From: Acidobacteriaceae bacterium
Lineage (GTDB): Bacteria; Acidobacteriota; Terriglobia; Terriglobales; Acidobacteriaceae
Assembly (NCBI GenBank): GCA_003167305.1
Contig: PMTP01000024.1
Location: forward strand, 1 to 11,495
Direction of reading: 5' to 3'
DNA length: 11,495 nucleotides
Each line of letters starts with the position of its first letter. Position 1 is the first letter of the stretch. Shown in pieces: positions 5,214 through 11,423 of the stretch. The position numbers and the translations under genes were made by a program. The notes beneath the pieces are model-generated. The model saw only the letters and a program-made list of their open reading frames with translations, did no database searches and had not been told where the DNA came from.

Positions 5214-5756
5214 ATGCGGCGAGCAGTATTTCTCGTCCTAGCAGTTTTCGGATTATCAGCAACCGCTTTTGGCCAGGCAGCGCCAAACGACCCGCAGACA
5301 CTGCAGGCTCTATTAACGGAAGTCCGCGAACTTCGTCAGGAGCTGCGGTTTTCTTTGGCAAGAATACAAACTGCCCAGATTTTGCTCTCTCGCCTGCAAA
5401 CTCAGCAATCAGTCGTTACGCACGCGTCAGACCGTTTAGACGAAGCACGCGCGAAGTTAGATGCTGCGCAAGACCGTCGGCAGCATGAGGCAATCGAGTT
5501 TAAGCGGCTGGACGATTCGCTAAGCAGCGAAGAGAATCCGGCGCAACTGAAGATGATCCAGGATGAAATCGTCCACTTCAAATCCGAACTTGAAGCATCG
5601 ACGGCTGCGGAGCAGCAAGCTCAGGCGATAGAAAATGAGTGTGAACTGCAATTGCGAAGTGAACGGGACAAACTCGACGCGATCAATGCTCAGCTGGACG
5701 AGATTATCAAAAGCATCGGCAGTTCCAACGAACAGGGGATTGGCGCTCCGCGTTAA
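5214..5756 (+). CDS. Secreted coiled-coil protein of unknown function
   Basis: I do not recognise a family. Residues 1-20 are a clear Sec signal peptide (RRAVFLVLAVFGLSATAFG, likely cut before or after Q21). Residues about 28-65 form one predicted helix with hydrophobic residues at heptad-like spacing. Residues about 70-168 are strongly charged and rich in Glu, Gln, Arg, Lys, Ala and Leu with few helix breakers, as in a long coiled coil; NPA at 108-110 may be a hinge. The single cysteine, C143, lies in the second helix. The product is probably periplasmic and oligomeric. The gene stands alone: 242 bp follow the SUMF1 gene, and the M13 peptidase gene converges 76 bp after its stop. Structural or chaperone-like function is a guess. 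Confidence 0.72.
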   Translation: MRRAVFLVLAVFGLSATAFGQAAPNDPQTLQALLTEVRELRQELRFSLARIQTAQILLSRLQTQQSVVTHASDRLDEARAKLDAAQDRRQHEAIEFKRLDDSLSSEENPAQLKMIQDEIVHFKSELEASTAAEQQAQAIENECELQLRSERDKLDAINAQLDEIIKSIGSSNEQGIGAPR

Positions 5757-5832
5757 TTCTGTGGTAAGGCCAATCCTGGACCTGGATTTCGCGGGTGGCC
5801 GCGTGCCCCATCATTGCGCGTTCATTGCCGCA

Positions 5833-7917
5833 TTACCAGACGCGGCAGCGCGTGGCATGAACCATGGGCTGTCCGGCCTTGCAGTCGAAGGCCTTCTGGA
5901 ACTCCGGCATATTCCCCAGCACGTTGTTGACGCGCAGCTCGGGCATGGAGTGCGGATTGGTCAGAACCATGTTCCGCGCCGCTTCAGGCCGGATCTGATC
6001 GCACCAGCTCACTCCGTAGGCGATGAAGTAACGCTGCAGATTGGTCAGGCCGTGCGCGTCCTTGTCCTCCAGCGTTTTGCCCTGCTGCTTTAGCTCCTCC
6101 AGGAGCGCCGACAATGCCAGGTAGATGCCGCCATTATCCGCGGTATCCTCGCCCTGCGTCAGTTTTCCGTTCTGCTGAACGCCGGCCACGCCCGGAACCG
6201 CTCCGGTATATTCGTTGGCGATACAGGCGCCGCGCTGGTTGTATTCCTTGGCGTCTACAGCCGTCCACCAGTCGCGCAGATTTCCCTTCACATCGAATTT
6301 GCGGCCCTGATCGTCGAAGGCATGGGTCAGTTCGTGGCCCACCACCGCGCCTTCCGCGCCGAAGTTGATCACGTCATCCTGACGAACATCAAAGTAGACC
6401 GGCTGCAGGATACCCGCGGGAAAGTTGATGGTGTTGGCCTGAGGGTCCTCATAGGCATTCACCGTGGGCGGCGTCATGCCCCACTGAGTGCGGTCCAGCG
6501 GCTTGCCGACGAAGTTGAGTTGCCGCTTGAGCTCGAAGGCCGTGGCCCGCTCCACGTTGGCCGGGTAGCTCTCCCGCGTGATGGCCAGGGAGCTGTAGTC
6601 GATCCATTTGTCCGGGTAACCAATCTTGTCCAGCACCGCGGCCAGCTTCAGGTGCGCCTCGAGCTTGGTGGCCGGCTGCATCCAGGTCACGGCGTCGATG
6701 TCGCGTCCCATGGCGGCTTCTATCTCCTTGACCATCTTTTGCGCGCGGGCCTTGCTCTCCGGCGGGAAGACCTGCGCGACATAGACCTGGCCCAGCGCCT
6801 CGCCCAGGTACGCATCCACCGCCGAGGTGCAACGGCGCCAGTCGGGCGGCTGCTGGCGCTGGCCGGTGAGCGCTGCTCTGAAGGCAAAGGCGGCATCGCG
6901 CCAGCCGTTGCCCAGCGCCGGCGCCGCGCTGTGCAGCAGTTGCCAGCGCAGGTAGAGCTTCCACGTCGCCAGGTCTTCGCTGACCAGCAGTTGGTTTAGG
7001 TCGCGGAAAAACTCCGGCGTAGACACTTCGTAGAGCGGAACCGCGGGGGCGCCGAGAGCGCCGAGATAACTCTCCCACTCGAAGGCCGGGGTGAGCGCCT
7101 TGAGCTGCGCCAGCGTGTAGCGATTGTTCAACTTGTTGGGATCGCGGCGGGTAATGTTATCCATTTGCGCCCGCGCCATCGCCGTCTCCACGCGCAGGAT
7201 CGTGGCGGCATCCTGAGCGGCTGCCGCCGCGCTCACCCCGTCCATTTTGAGCAGCGTCTCAATCAGGGTCACATATTTTTCGCGAATCGCCTTGGTCTCC
7301 GCGTCGCTGTCCAGGTAGTAATCGCGGCCCGGCATACCGAGCCCGCCCTGATCCACTCCGGCAACCACGCGGCCGACATCGTTATAGTCCGGCGTCGGCC
7401 CATAGCCGAAGAGCGCCGCATCGGTCTGGTTGTCGCCGCCTTCCCAGGCGCGGCTGAAGGAGCTATGCAGCGCGGCCAGCACCGCGGCAATCTCGCGCTT
7501 CTCGTGGATGCTGTCGATGCGCTGGAGCAGCGGCTGGATCGCCGCAAGATCGTCGGCCTTGGAAGCCGCCTGACCTGTGCAAGCCGCATAGAAGTCGCCA
7601 ATCTTCTGTTCGTTGGCGGTGCGCGAGGCGCTGACGGCCTGGTTCTTTTCCAGGGTCCGCCGCAGTACCAGGCGGTTCCACTCGGTCAGCTTGCCGGCTG
7701 GACCCCAGCCCATCTGATCGGGCGGAATGGGATTCGCCGCGTTCAGCCTGCCGCAGGCATATTGATAGAAGTTGGCGCAGGGATCGACGGCGTTATCCAC
7801 CTGCATCACATCGATATGCTGCAACTCGGGCAGCGTTTGGCTCTGCTGCGGTGAAGACTGAGCCCACCCAATCGTGGCGGACAGAGCCGCCAGAGCTACT
7901 GCGAAATGCACCTTCAT
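5833..7917 (-). CDS. Secreted M13 family zinc metallopeptidase (neprilysin/PepO-like)
   Basis: This is a zinc endopeptidase that cleaves small peptides, probably in the periplasm. Residues 1-19 are a signal peptide (cut near GWA-QS). The N-terminal M13 domain starts about residue 40 with VDPCANFYQYACG (C47, C55). The catalytic domain shows NAY (487-489, substrate backbone binding), HELTH (H528, E529, H532; zinc ligands and catalytic Glu), GEDTADNGG (E590 third zinc ligand, D594), NPHS with H656 as transition-state His and R662, and the family's C-terminal CxxW as CRVW (691-694). The family more often has EN.AD where this protein has GED.AD, but the zinc-binding Glu is kept. The 694-aa length is normal. 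ATG at 7917 has GGAGA 5 nt upstream; an upstream in-frame start at 7992 would precede the signal peptide. It is divergent from rsmA. Confidence 0.95.
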   Translation of the reverse strand: MKVHFAVALAALSATIGWAQSSPQQSQTLPELQHIDVMQVDNAVDPCANFYQYACGRLNAANPIPPDQMGWGPAGKLTEWNRLVLRRTLEKNQAVSASRTANEQKIGDFYAACTGQAASKADDLAAIQPLLQRIDSIHEKREIAAVLAALHSSFSRAWEGGDNQTDAALFGYGPTPDYNDVGRVVAGVDQGGLGMPGRDYYLDSDAETKAIREKYVTLIETLLKMDGVSAAAAAQDAATILRVETAMARAQMDNITRRDPNKLNNRYTLAQLKALTPAFEWESYLGALGAPAVPLYEVSTPEFFRDLNQLLVSEDLATWKLYLRWQLLHSAAPALGNGWRDAAFAFRAALTGQRQQPPDWRRCTSAVDAYLGEALGQVYVAQVFPPESKARAQKMVKEIEAAMGRDIDAVTWMQPATKLEAHLKLAAVLDKIGYPDKWIDYSSLAITRESYPANVERATAFELKRQLNFVGKPLDRTQWGMTPPTVNAYEDPQANTINFPAGILQPVYFDVRQDDVINFGAEGAVVGHELTHAFDDQGRKFDVKGNLRDWWTAVDAKEYNQRGACIANEYTGAVPGVAGVQQNGKLTQGEDTADNGGIYLALSALLEELKQQGKTLEDKDAHGLTNLQRYFIAYGVSWCDQIRPEAARNMVLTNPHSMPELRVNNVLGNMPEFQKAFDCKAGQPMVHATRCRVW

Positions 7918-8038
7918 AAGATTCTCCACATAGAAGATAACAGGCCTTCGCGCACAATGGGAGACAAATAGAATCCATTGCGGAGTTTCCACCCAGGCCG
8001 CCCGAAGCCTCCGCCTTCATCTACCATCAAGTCAGCCC

Positions 8039-8845
8039 ATGCCCGCCAAGCCCAAGCTCGGCCAGAACTTCCTCGTCGATTCCGAGGCCATTCAGCGCAT
8101 CGCGGCCTCCATCGGCGATCTCTCCGGCCGCACCATGGTCGAGATCGGCCCCGGCCGCGGCGCAATCACCGCGGCGCTGGCCGCCCGCGCCGCCCGCGTG
8201 CTGGCCGTCGAGCTGGACCCGCTGCTGGCCGCTGGGTTGCGCGTCGAGTTTCTGCTGGATCCTGCTGCCCGCGTCACCGTAATCGAGCAGGACGCATTAC
8301 GATTCGACTTTGCGGCGGCCTCGGCGGTGGCGGGCGAGCGGCTGCTGGTGGTCGGCAACCTGCCCTACGGCATCACCTCGCAGATTCTGCTCAAGCTGGC
8401 CGCAAGCCACGCCGCGCTCGACCGCGCTGTCCTCATGGTGCAGCGCGAGGTGGCCGACCGCGTCACCGCCCAGCCAGGCTCGCGCGACTACGGCCTGCTC
8501 TCGGTCACCGTGCAGCTCTACGGGCCGGCGCAGAGCCTCTTCACGCTGCCTCCAAGAGCATTCTCGCCGCCGCCCGATGTGCACTCGACGGTCTTCCGCT
8601 GGCGATTTGCGCCGCGCTTTGCTGAGCTGGGAGTCGAAGAAGCGAGCTTCCTGCGCTTCGTGCGCACGGCCTTCGCGCAGAAGCGCAAGACACTGGCCAA
8701 CAATATGCGCGCCGCCGGTCTTCCGCCCGCAGCCGTTGCCGCCGCTCTGGCAGAGGCCGCAATCAACCCCATGGCGCGCGCCGAGGCGCTGTCCATCGAG
8801 AGCTTCGCCGCGCTTTGGCGCTCGCTGCAAACCAAAAATGCCTGA
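8039..8845 (+). CDS. rsmA: 16S rRNA (adenine1518-N6/adenine1519-N6)-dimethyltransferase
   Basis: Also known as KsgA, it uses S-adenosylmethionine to dimethylate two adjacent adenines in the 3' hairpin of 16S rRNA during late 30S assembly. The N-terminal PKLGQNFLVD (5-14) is the family's substrate-loop signature. SAM-binding motif I is EIGPGRG (35-41), E58 ends strand 2 (AVELD), D85 lies in EQDAL, and the catalytic motif IV is NLPY (107-110) followed by GITSQIL. The C-terminal region with FSPPPDVHSTV and RKTLANNM is typical. The 268-aa length is standard. No Shine-Dalgarno is evident before the ATG at 8039, so initiation may be leaderless or weak. The gene converges on ruvC with a 78-bp gap. 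Confidence 0.96.
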   Translation: MPAKPKLGQNFLVDSEAIQRIAASIGDLSGRTMVEIGPGRGAITAALAARAARVLAVELDPLLAAGLRVEFLLDPAARVTVIEQDALRFDFAAASAVAGERLLVVGNLPYGITSQILLKLAASHAALDRAVLMVQREVADRVTAQPGSRDYGLLSVTVQLYGPAQSLFTLPPRAFSPPPDVHSTVFRWRFAPRFAELGVEEASFLRFVRTAFAQKRKTLANNMRAAGLPPAAVAAALAEAAINPMARAEALSIESFAALWRSLQTKNA

Positions 8846-8923
8846 TCGTATCGCAGCAGGAATGTAGCGCCGGTCTCCAGACCAGCTGTCGTGCGGGCGT
8901 CCACGACCGCACTTGTCCAGAAC

Positions 8924-9436
8924 TCAGCCCCGCCCTCCCCCTTGCGCAGCCAGCGTCTGCGCGGTGTGGATGTGGCAGATGGCGACGGCCAAGGCGTCGG
9001 CGGCGTCGGCCGGCTGCGGCACTTGGGCCAGCTCCAGCAGGCGCGCCACCATGAACTGAACTTGTTCTTTTGTTGCCAGTCCGTAGCCCACCACGCTGGA
9101 CTTGATCTTGAGCGGCGCATACTCGGCCACCGGCAGCCCTTGCACCGCCGCGGCCAGCAGAGCCACGCCCCTCACCTGCCCCAGCTTCAGCGCCGACTTG
9201 GCGTTCACCGAGTAGAAGACCTCCTCGATGGCCACCGCATCCGGCTTCCAGCGCTCCAGTTCGGCGCTCAGCGCCACAAAAACCTGCTCCAGGCGTTCGG
9301 CCGTCGTCTTGCTCTTGACCAGCCGGATCGCCCCCATCGCCTTCATCACCAGCCGCGGCTGCCGCCCCGCGTCGTCCGACTCGACCACGCCAAACCCGGT
9401 GATCTCCGTCCCGCAATCGATGCCAAAGACCCGCAT
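8924..9436 (-). CDS. ruvC: Crossover junction endodeoxyribonuclease RuvC
   Basis: RuvC works as a dimer with RuvAB and cuts Holliday junctions symmetrically in recombination repair. The RNase-H-like fold is evident: FGIDCG with D7 on strand 1, AIEEVFY with E71, SALKLGQVRGV (81-91), and QPADAADALAVAICH with D144 and D147. These match the four acidic metal ligands of E. coli RuvC (D7, E66, D138, D141). The length is 170 aa against 173 in E. coli. ATG at 9436 is chosen because the protein then begins directly with strand 1; an in-frame upstream start at 9514 would add 26 unrelated residues. The ribosome site is weak (AGGG close to the ATG). ruvA and ruvB are not in the window. Confidence 0.96.
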   Translation of the reverse strand: MRVFGIDCGTEITGFGVVESDDAGRQPRLVMKAMGAIRLVKSKTTAERLEQVFVALSAELERWKPDAVAIEEVFYSVNAKSALKLGQVRGVALLAAAVQGLPVAEYAPLKIKSSVVGYGLATKEQVQFMVARLLELAQVPQPADAADALAVAICHIHTAQTLAAQGGGRG

Positions 9437-9491
9437 GGCCCTGAGTGTATCGCAGAGCCGCCCGTCCCGGCTTGCCGACCTTCCGGCCCCC

Positions 9492-9527
9492 AAAAAGAAC
9501 GGCGGCCTGGGCACATTGCCCAGGCCG
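9492..9527 (-). terminator. GC hairpin with T-tract on the minus strand
   Basis: CGGCCTGGGC (9503-9512) and GCCCAGGCCG (9518-9527) form a perfect 10-bp stem with a 5-nt loop. On the minus strand it is followed after a few bases by TTCTTTTT (9492-9499), the layout of an intrinsic terminator. No minus-strand gene ends here. It could end an antisense transcript from the 6S region or act as an attenuating hairpin in the ruvC leader, about 67 bp before the ruvC ATG. Confidence 0.45.
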
Positions 9528-9575
9528 TCGCGGTGAACTGTGGGTATTGGACTAAGGCCATCGCGTTATGCGAAT

Positions 9576-9735
9576 GCCCGAGCATCTTCACTCCTGTTCC
9601 CAGGCCGTTGTCGTTGTGTGGCGACGCCCGGCAAGCCGGACTCCTTCGGCGACAGGCTTCGTCGCTGCTTAAGAAGAATTGCCACCCCGCGCAACGGGCT
9701 CAAGGGATGCAGCCAACAGTGAAGGTGCAGTAGCG
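9576..9735 (+). ncRNA. ssrS: Candidate 6S RNA
   Basis: 6S RNA binds the housekeeping sigma holoenzyme by mimicking an open promoter. Pairing found by hand: an 11-bp closing stem GCATCTTCACT (9582-9592) with AGTGAAGGTGC (9718-9728, one G-U); GTT/AAC (9596-9598/9715-9717); CCC/GGG (9599-9601/9704-9706); CCGTTG/CAACGG (9605-9610/9692-9697); GTGGC/GCCAC (9618-9622/9681-9685); then GACG/CGTC and AAGCC/GGCTT. An asymmetric loop at 9664-9680 could be the central bubble. The 3' part at 9696-9714, GGGCTCAAGGGATGCAGCC, closely resembles E. coli 6S as I recall it (GGGUUCAAGGGUUACAGCC), and the 5' part GTTCCCAGGCCG...TGTGGCG follows the E. coli order. The length of about 160 nt fits. The ends are approximate and no promoter was identified. 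Confidence 0.7.
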
Positions 9736-9736
9736 T

Positions 9737-9801
9737 CCCATGCGGTAAGAACTTGCTCCGCGTGGGGGCAACCAGGAAGTCTAAGGCGCGATGCCCTAGG
9801 C
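9737..9801 (+). other. Two strong hairpins directly 3' of the 6S RNA candidate
   Basis: CCCATGCGG (9737-9745) pairs with CCGCGTGGG (9758-9766, one G-U) around a 12-nt loop. GTCTAAGGC (9779-9787) pairs with GCCCTAGGC (9793-9801) around GCGAT, with one mismatch and one G-U. They could be a precursor tail of the 6S RNA, a second small RNA, or a regulatory leader. No protein frame here looks real. Confidence 0.45.
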
Positions 9802-9822
9802 CTCAGTCACCTCACGTACCAT

Positions 9823-9842
9823 ACTTCTCGAAGTTTCTTTCT
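9823..9842 (+). terminator. Weak intrinsic terminator candidate
   Basis: ACTT and AAGT (9823-9826 and 9831-9834) close a CTCG loop and are followed by TTCTTTCT. The stem is only 4 bp and the tail is interrupted by C, so the call is poor. It is the only terminator-like site found for a plus-strand RNA starting in the 6S region. Confidence 0.25.
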
Positions 9843-9958
9843 GCATCAGTTGGACCTACCTCCTTTCCCGTGTTCGCTTAATCTACCTCTCAATTCACGC
9901 GGCGTCAACAAAAGATTTTGCCGGGAGCGAATCCTTTCTTCCGCAGGACTTCCCAAAG

Positions 9959-9979
9959 TGGTCAATGGACAGTGGTCAG
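9959..9979 (+). repeat. Three degenerate tandem heptamers (TGGTCAA-like)
   Basis: TGGTCAA, TGGACAG and TGGTCAG follow each other without gaps. They share five of seven positions (TGG-n-CA-n). Alone this is a minor repeat, but two other heptamer arrays occur in the window. Confidence 0.5.
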
Positions 9980-9999
9980 CGATCATTCCGTTGATCGCT
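9978..9999. repeat. 8-bp inverted repeat AGCGATCA/TGATCGCT
   Basis: Perfect 8-bp arms surround a 6-nt spacer (TTCCGT). No T-tract follows. It may be a hairpin or an operator and overlaps the end of the heptamer tract by two bases. Confidence 0.4.
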
Positions 10000-10031
10000 T
10001 TGCCGATGATTCTCACTCTTCCGGCCGCATC

Positions 10032-10052
10032 TGTTCACTGTTCACTGTTCAC
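10032..10052 (+). repeat. Three perfect tandem TGTTCAC heptamers
   Basis: TGTTCAC is repeated exactly three times in tandem, preceded by C and followed by TTTCCC. The period is 7 bp, as in the arrays at 9959-9979 and 11424-11495. Confidence 0.8.
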
Positions 10053-10221
10053 TTTCCCTGTTTGGGTAAATACTTGCCTCTACTGTGCAAACTGTTGCAC
10101 ATTTGTTCTCTCGGCCAGACGTTTGATACTCTCCGGAAATCCGCCGCAATTCAGGTTGTATAGTATTCATTTATAAAGAGTTGAAATTGGATATAAAAAC
10201 TCCGGAACGGCCCATTGAAAT

Positions 10222-10237
10222 TGGCCCCTCACGTGCA
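10222..10237 (+). promoter_or_regulatory. Sigma54-type -24/-12 promoter upstream of the PEP-CTERM gene
   Basis: TGGCCCCTCACGTGCA (10222-10237) keeps the invariant GG-N10-GC spacing of RpoN promoters. By eye it differs from TGGCACRNNNNTTGCW at three of the defined positions. Transcription would start about 12 bp downstream, leaving a leader of about 165 nt before the ATG at 10412. PEP-CTERM genes in several bacteria are known to depend on RpoN with the PrsK/PrsR regulators, which makes the position meaningful. No activator site was identified. Confidence 0.5.
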
Positions 10238-10411
10238 TCTATAAGCTCGAAAAGGCAGTGTGTCGAGGTCTCCCCATATGTGCAGGGGCGCTCGGCATAC
10301 TCAGCTAACCCTTAACCCGGTTACCGTCTGGTGTCCCCATCCAGCCGGAACCATGACCGAACGGAGCCATGCTGGGTATTCCCGGATTGGCCAGTAGAAG
10401 AGGACGAAAAT

Positions 10412-11134
10412 ATGAAGGCCATTCGCAACGTCACGCTTCTCTCTCTTTCCCTACTCGCCTTGGCGCTGCTCGCGGTTGCCCCCGCAGCCTACGCGGACAC
10501 GATCGCCTACACTACCAACCTTGCATCGACGCCTACAGACTTTACGAACCTTACTCTTTCTCCGGGTGTAGCCCAGTTCAACAATGTCACTGGCCCGTAC
10601 GCTGGAGCTACTCTTAACTCGGTCACTATCTTGCTCAACGTTAGCGGATCCGCGCCAACGAGCGTGACGGAGAATGTAGGCACATCTGGGACTTTCAAAG
10701 TCACCGAAAATAGTGATATAATTCTGGGCAGTGCAAGTCCTAGCCTGAACACTGCGCTGAATTCTCTCGATGAGTATGTTTCCTATATCAGTGGAAGCTA
10801 TGTCACTCTTACCTCTGGCCAGACGCACAATTACGGTACAGTGGCTTTGAACGGAACGGCTTCTTCGGAGGTTATTGATCCAACTTATCTTTCGCTCTTT
10901 GAAGGGACCGGAATATTAACTTTCGACGCCTCCTCCGTGAGCGGCTATGGCTTTAACGGCGGCGGTAACAATCAGACTGCTAGTATTTCGAATACAGATT
11001 CTGGTTATGCCACAGTCACCTATGACTACACGCCTCCGGTTCTTACTCCTGAGCCTGGTACGTTGGTCTTGTTCGGCACCGGTCTGCTTGGGTTGGCAGG
11101 GATGCTTCGCCGCAAGTTCATGCAATCGCGCTAA
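10412..11134 (+). CDS. PEP-CTERM sorting domain protein (choice-of-anchor-like beta-rich surface protein)
   Basis: An exported protein carrying the tripartite PEP-CTERM signal, processed by an exosortase and typically linked to exopolysaccharide production. Residues 1-28 form a Sec signal peptide (LLSLSLLALALLAVAPAAYA, cut after AYA). Residues 29-205 are rich in Thr, Ser, Asn and Gly with alternating hydrophobics, suggesting a beta-sandwich. The block QFNNVTGPYAGATLNSVTILL (55-75) recalls the choice-of-anchor E family, with modest certainty. The C-terminus has the motif TPEPGT with PEP at 213-215, a hydrophobic helix at about 218-231 and the basic tail RRK (233-235). Of 240 residues none is cysteine. 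ATG at 10412 has AGAGGA about 8 nt upstream. No exosortase gene is in the window, as is usual for scattered PEP-CTERM genes. Confidence 0.92.
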   Translation: MKAIRNVTLLSLSLLALALLAVAPAAYADTIAYTTNLASTPTDFTNLTLSPGVAQFNNVTGPYAGATLNSVTILLNVSGSAPTSVTENVGTSGTFKVTENSDIILGSASPSLNTALNSLDEYVSYISGSYVTLTSGQTHNYGTVALNGTASSEVIDPTYLSLFEGTGILTFDASSVSGYGFNGGGNNQTASISNTDSGYATVTYDYTPPVLTPEPGTLVLFGTGLLGLAGMLRRKFMQSR

Positions 11135-11194
11135 GCCAGGGGCAACTGGCAGTGCGGTTCTAAGGCCTTTTCGTTCTCCTTCCTGCTCCTTGGG

Positions 11195-11230
11195 AAAAGT
11201 GGAATGCGATTCTCGCATTCCACTTTTTCT
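11195..11230 (+). terminator. Intrinsic terminator of the PEP-CTERM gene
   Basis: A perfect 15-bp stem (11195-11209 with 11213-11227) with loop TTC is built around GTGGAATGCGA. It starts with an A-tract and ends in TTTTTCTTT. It lies 60 bp after the PEP-CTERM stop. The A/T flanks could let it work in both directions, although no minus-strand gene faces it inside the window. Confidence 0.9.
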
Positions 11231-11280
11231 TTGCTCCAAAGGTTGCTCCCCTGTATCCGCCTTAATTGCGAGGCAGCATT

Positions 11281-11348
11281 CCCTCAGGGGCTAAAGCCCG
11301 TGTTCATTTTGCAGCCTTTGTGGCACGGCTGAAACCATGCCCTGACGC
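11281..11348. repeat. REP-like interspersed double-hairpin element
   Basis: GGGCT-aa-AGCCC (11288-11299) and GGCACGG/CCATGCC (11322-11328/11335-11341, one mismatch) are two hairpins enclosed by the outer pair TCAGGG/CCCTGA (11284-11289/11340-11345). I recall near-identical intergenic elements (GGGCTAAAGCCC followed by a GGCACGGCTGAAGCC-type hairpin) in acidobacterial genomes, which supports the organism call. It is probably a non-autonomous REP/MITE-like repeat. No transposase is present. Confidence 0.6.
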
Positions 11349-11423
11349 TTCTTGAGGCTCCGAATGCCTTGTTCCTCAGCCAGTAGAGCCGTTCCCTTTC
11401 AAAACTCCAACCGACTCAGAGAA

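Larger units (their letters stand above)
9843..10221. other. Gene-free stretch with short repeats
   Basis: No convincing coding region is seen. The plus-strand frames at 9679-10176 and 9918-10163 are rich in Cys, Ser and Leu, lack a ribosome site and run through repeats. Contents noted are degenerate heptamers at 9959-9979, an 8-bp inverted repeat at 9978-9999, three TGTTCAC heptamers at 10032-10052, and an AT-rich segment from about 10150 to 10200. Confidence 0.5.

Noticed and set aside
2654..5300. Integrated element bounded by a duplicated tRNA 3' end
   Set aside because: I searched by eye for a second copy of the tRNA-Val 3' sequence. The best match, GCAGCGCC near 5278, is only 8 bases and lies inside the coiled-coil gene. 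No integrase or transposase is present.
6322..6999. Long plus-strand frames over the M13 peptidase gene, here and at 7165-7854
   Set aside because: Antisense shadows of a gene with complete catalytic motifs; no ribosome sites or families.
8763..9416. Minus-strand 217-residue frame overlapping ruvC and rsmA
   Set aside because: Gly/Ala/Arg-rich shadow frame; ruvC in another frame has all four catalytic acids.
9690..9840. RNase P RNA, tmRNA or SRP RNA in the structured region
   Set aside because: The conserved signatures (GAGGAAAGTCC for RNase P, tRNA-like 3' end for tmRNA, GGTCAGG...GGAAGGAAGCA for SRP RNA) were not found on either strand.
9679..10176. Plus-strand 165-residue frame downstream of the 6S RNA candidate
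   Set aside because: No Shine-Dalgarno, atypical composition, and it runs through RNA hairpins and heptamer repeats.
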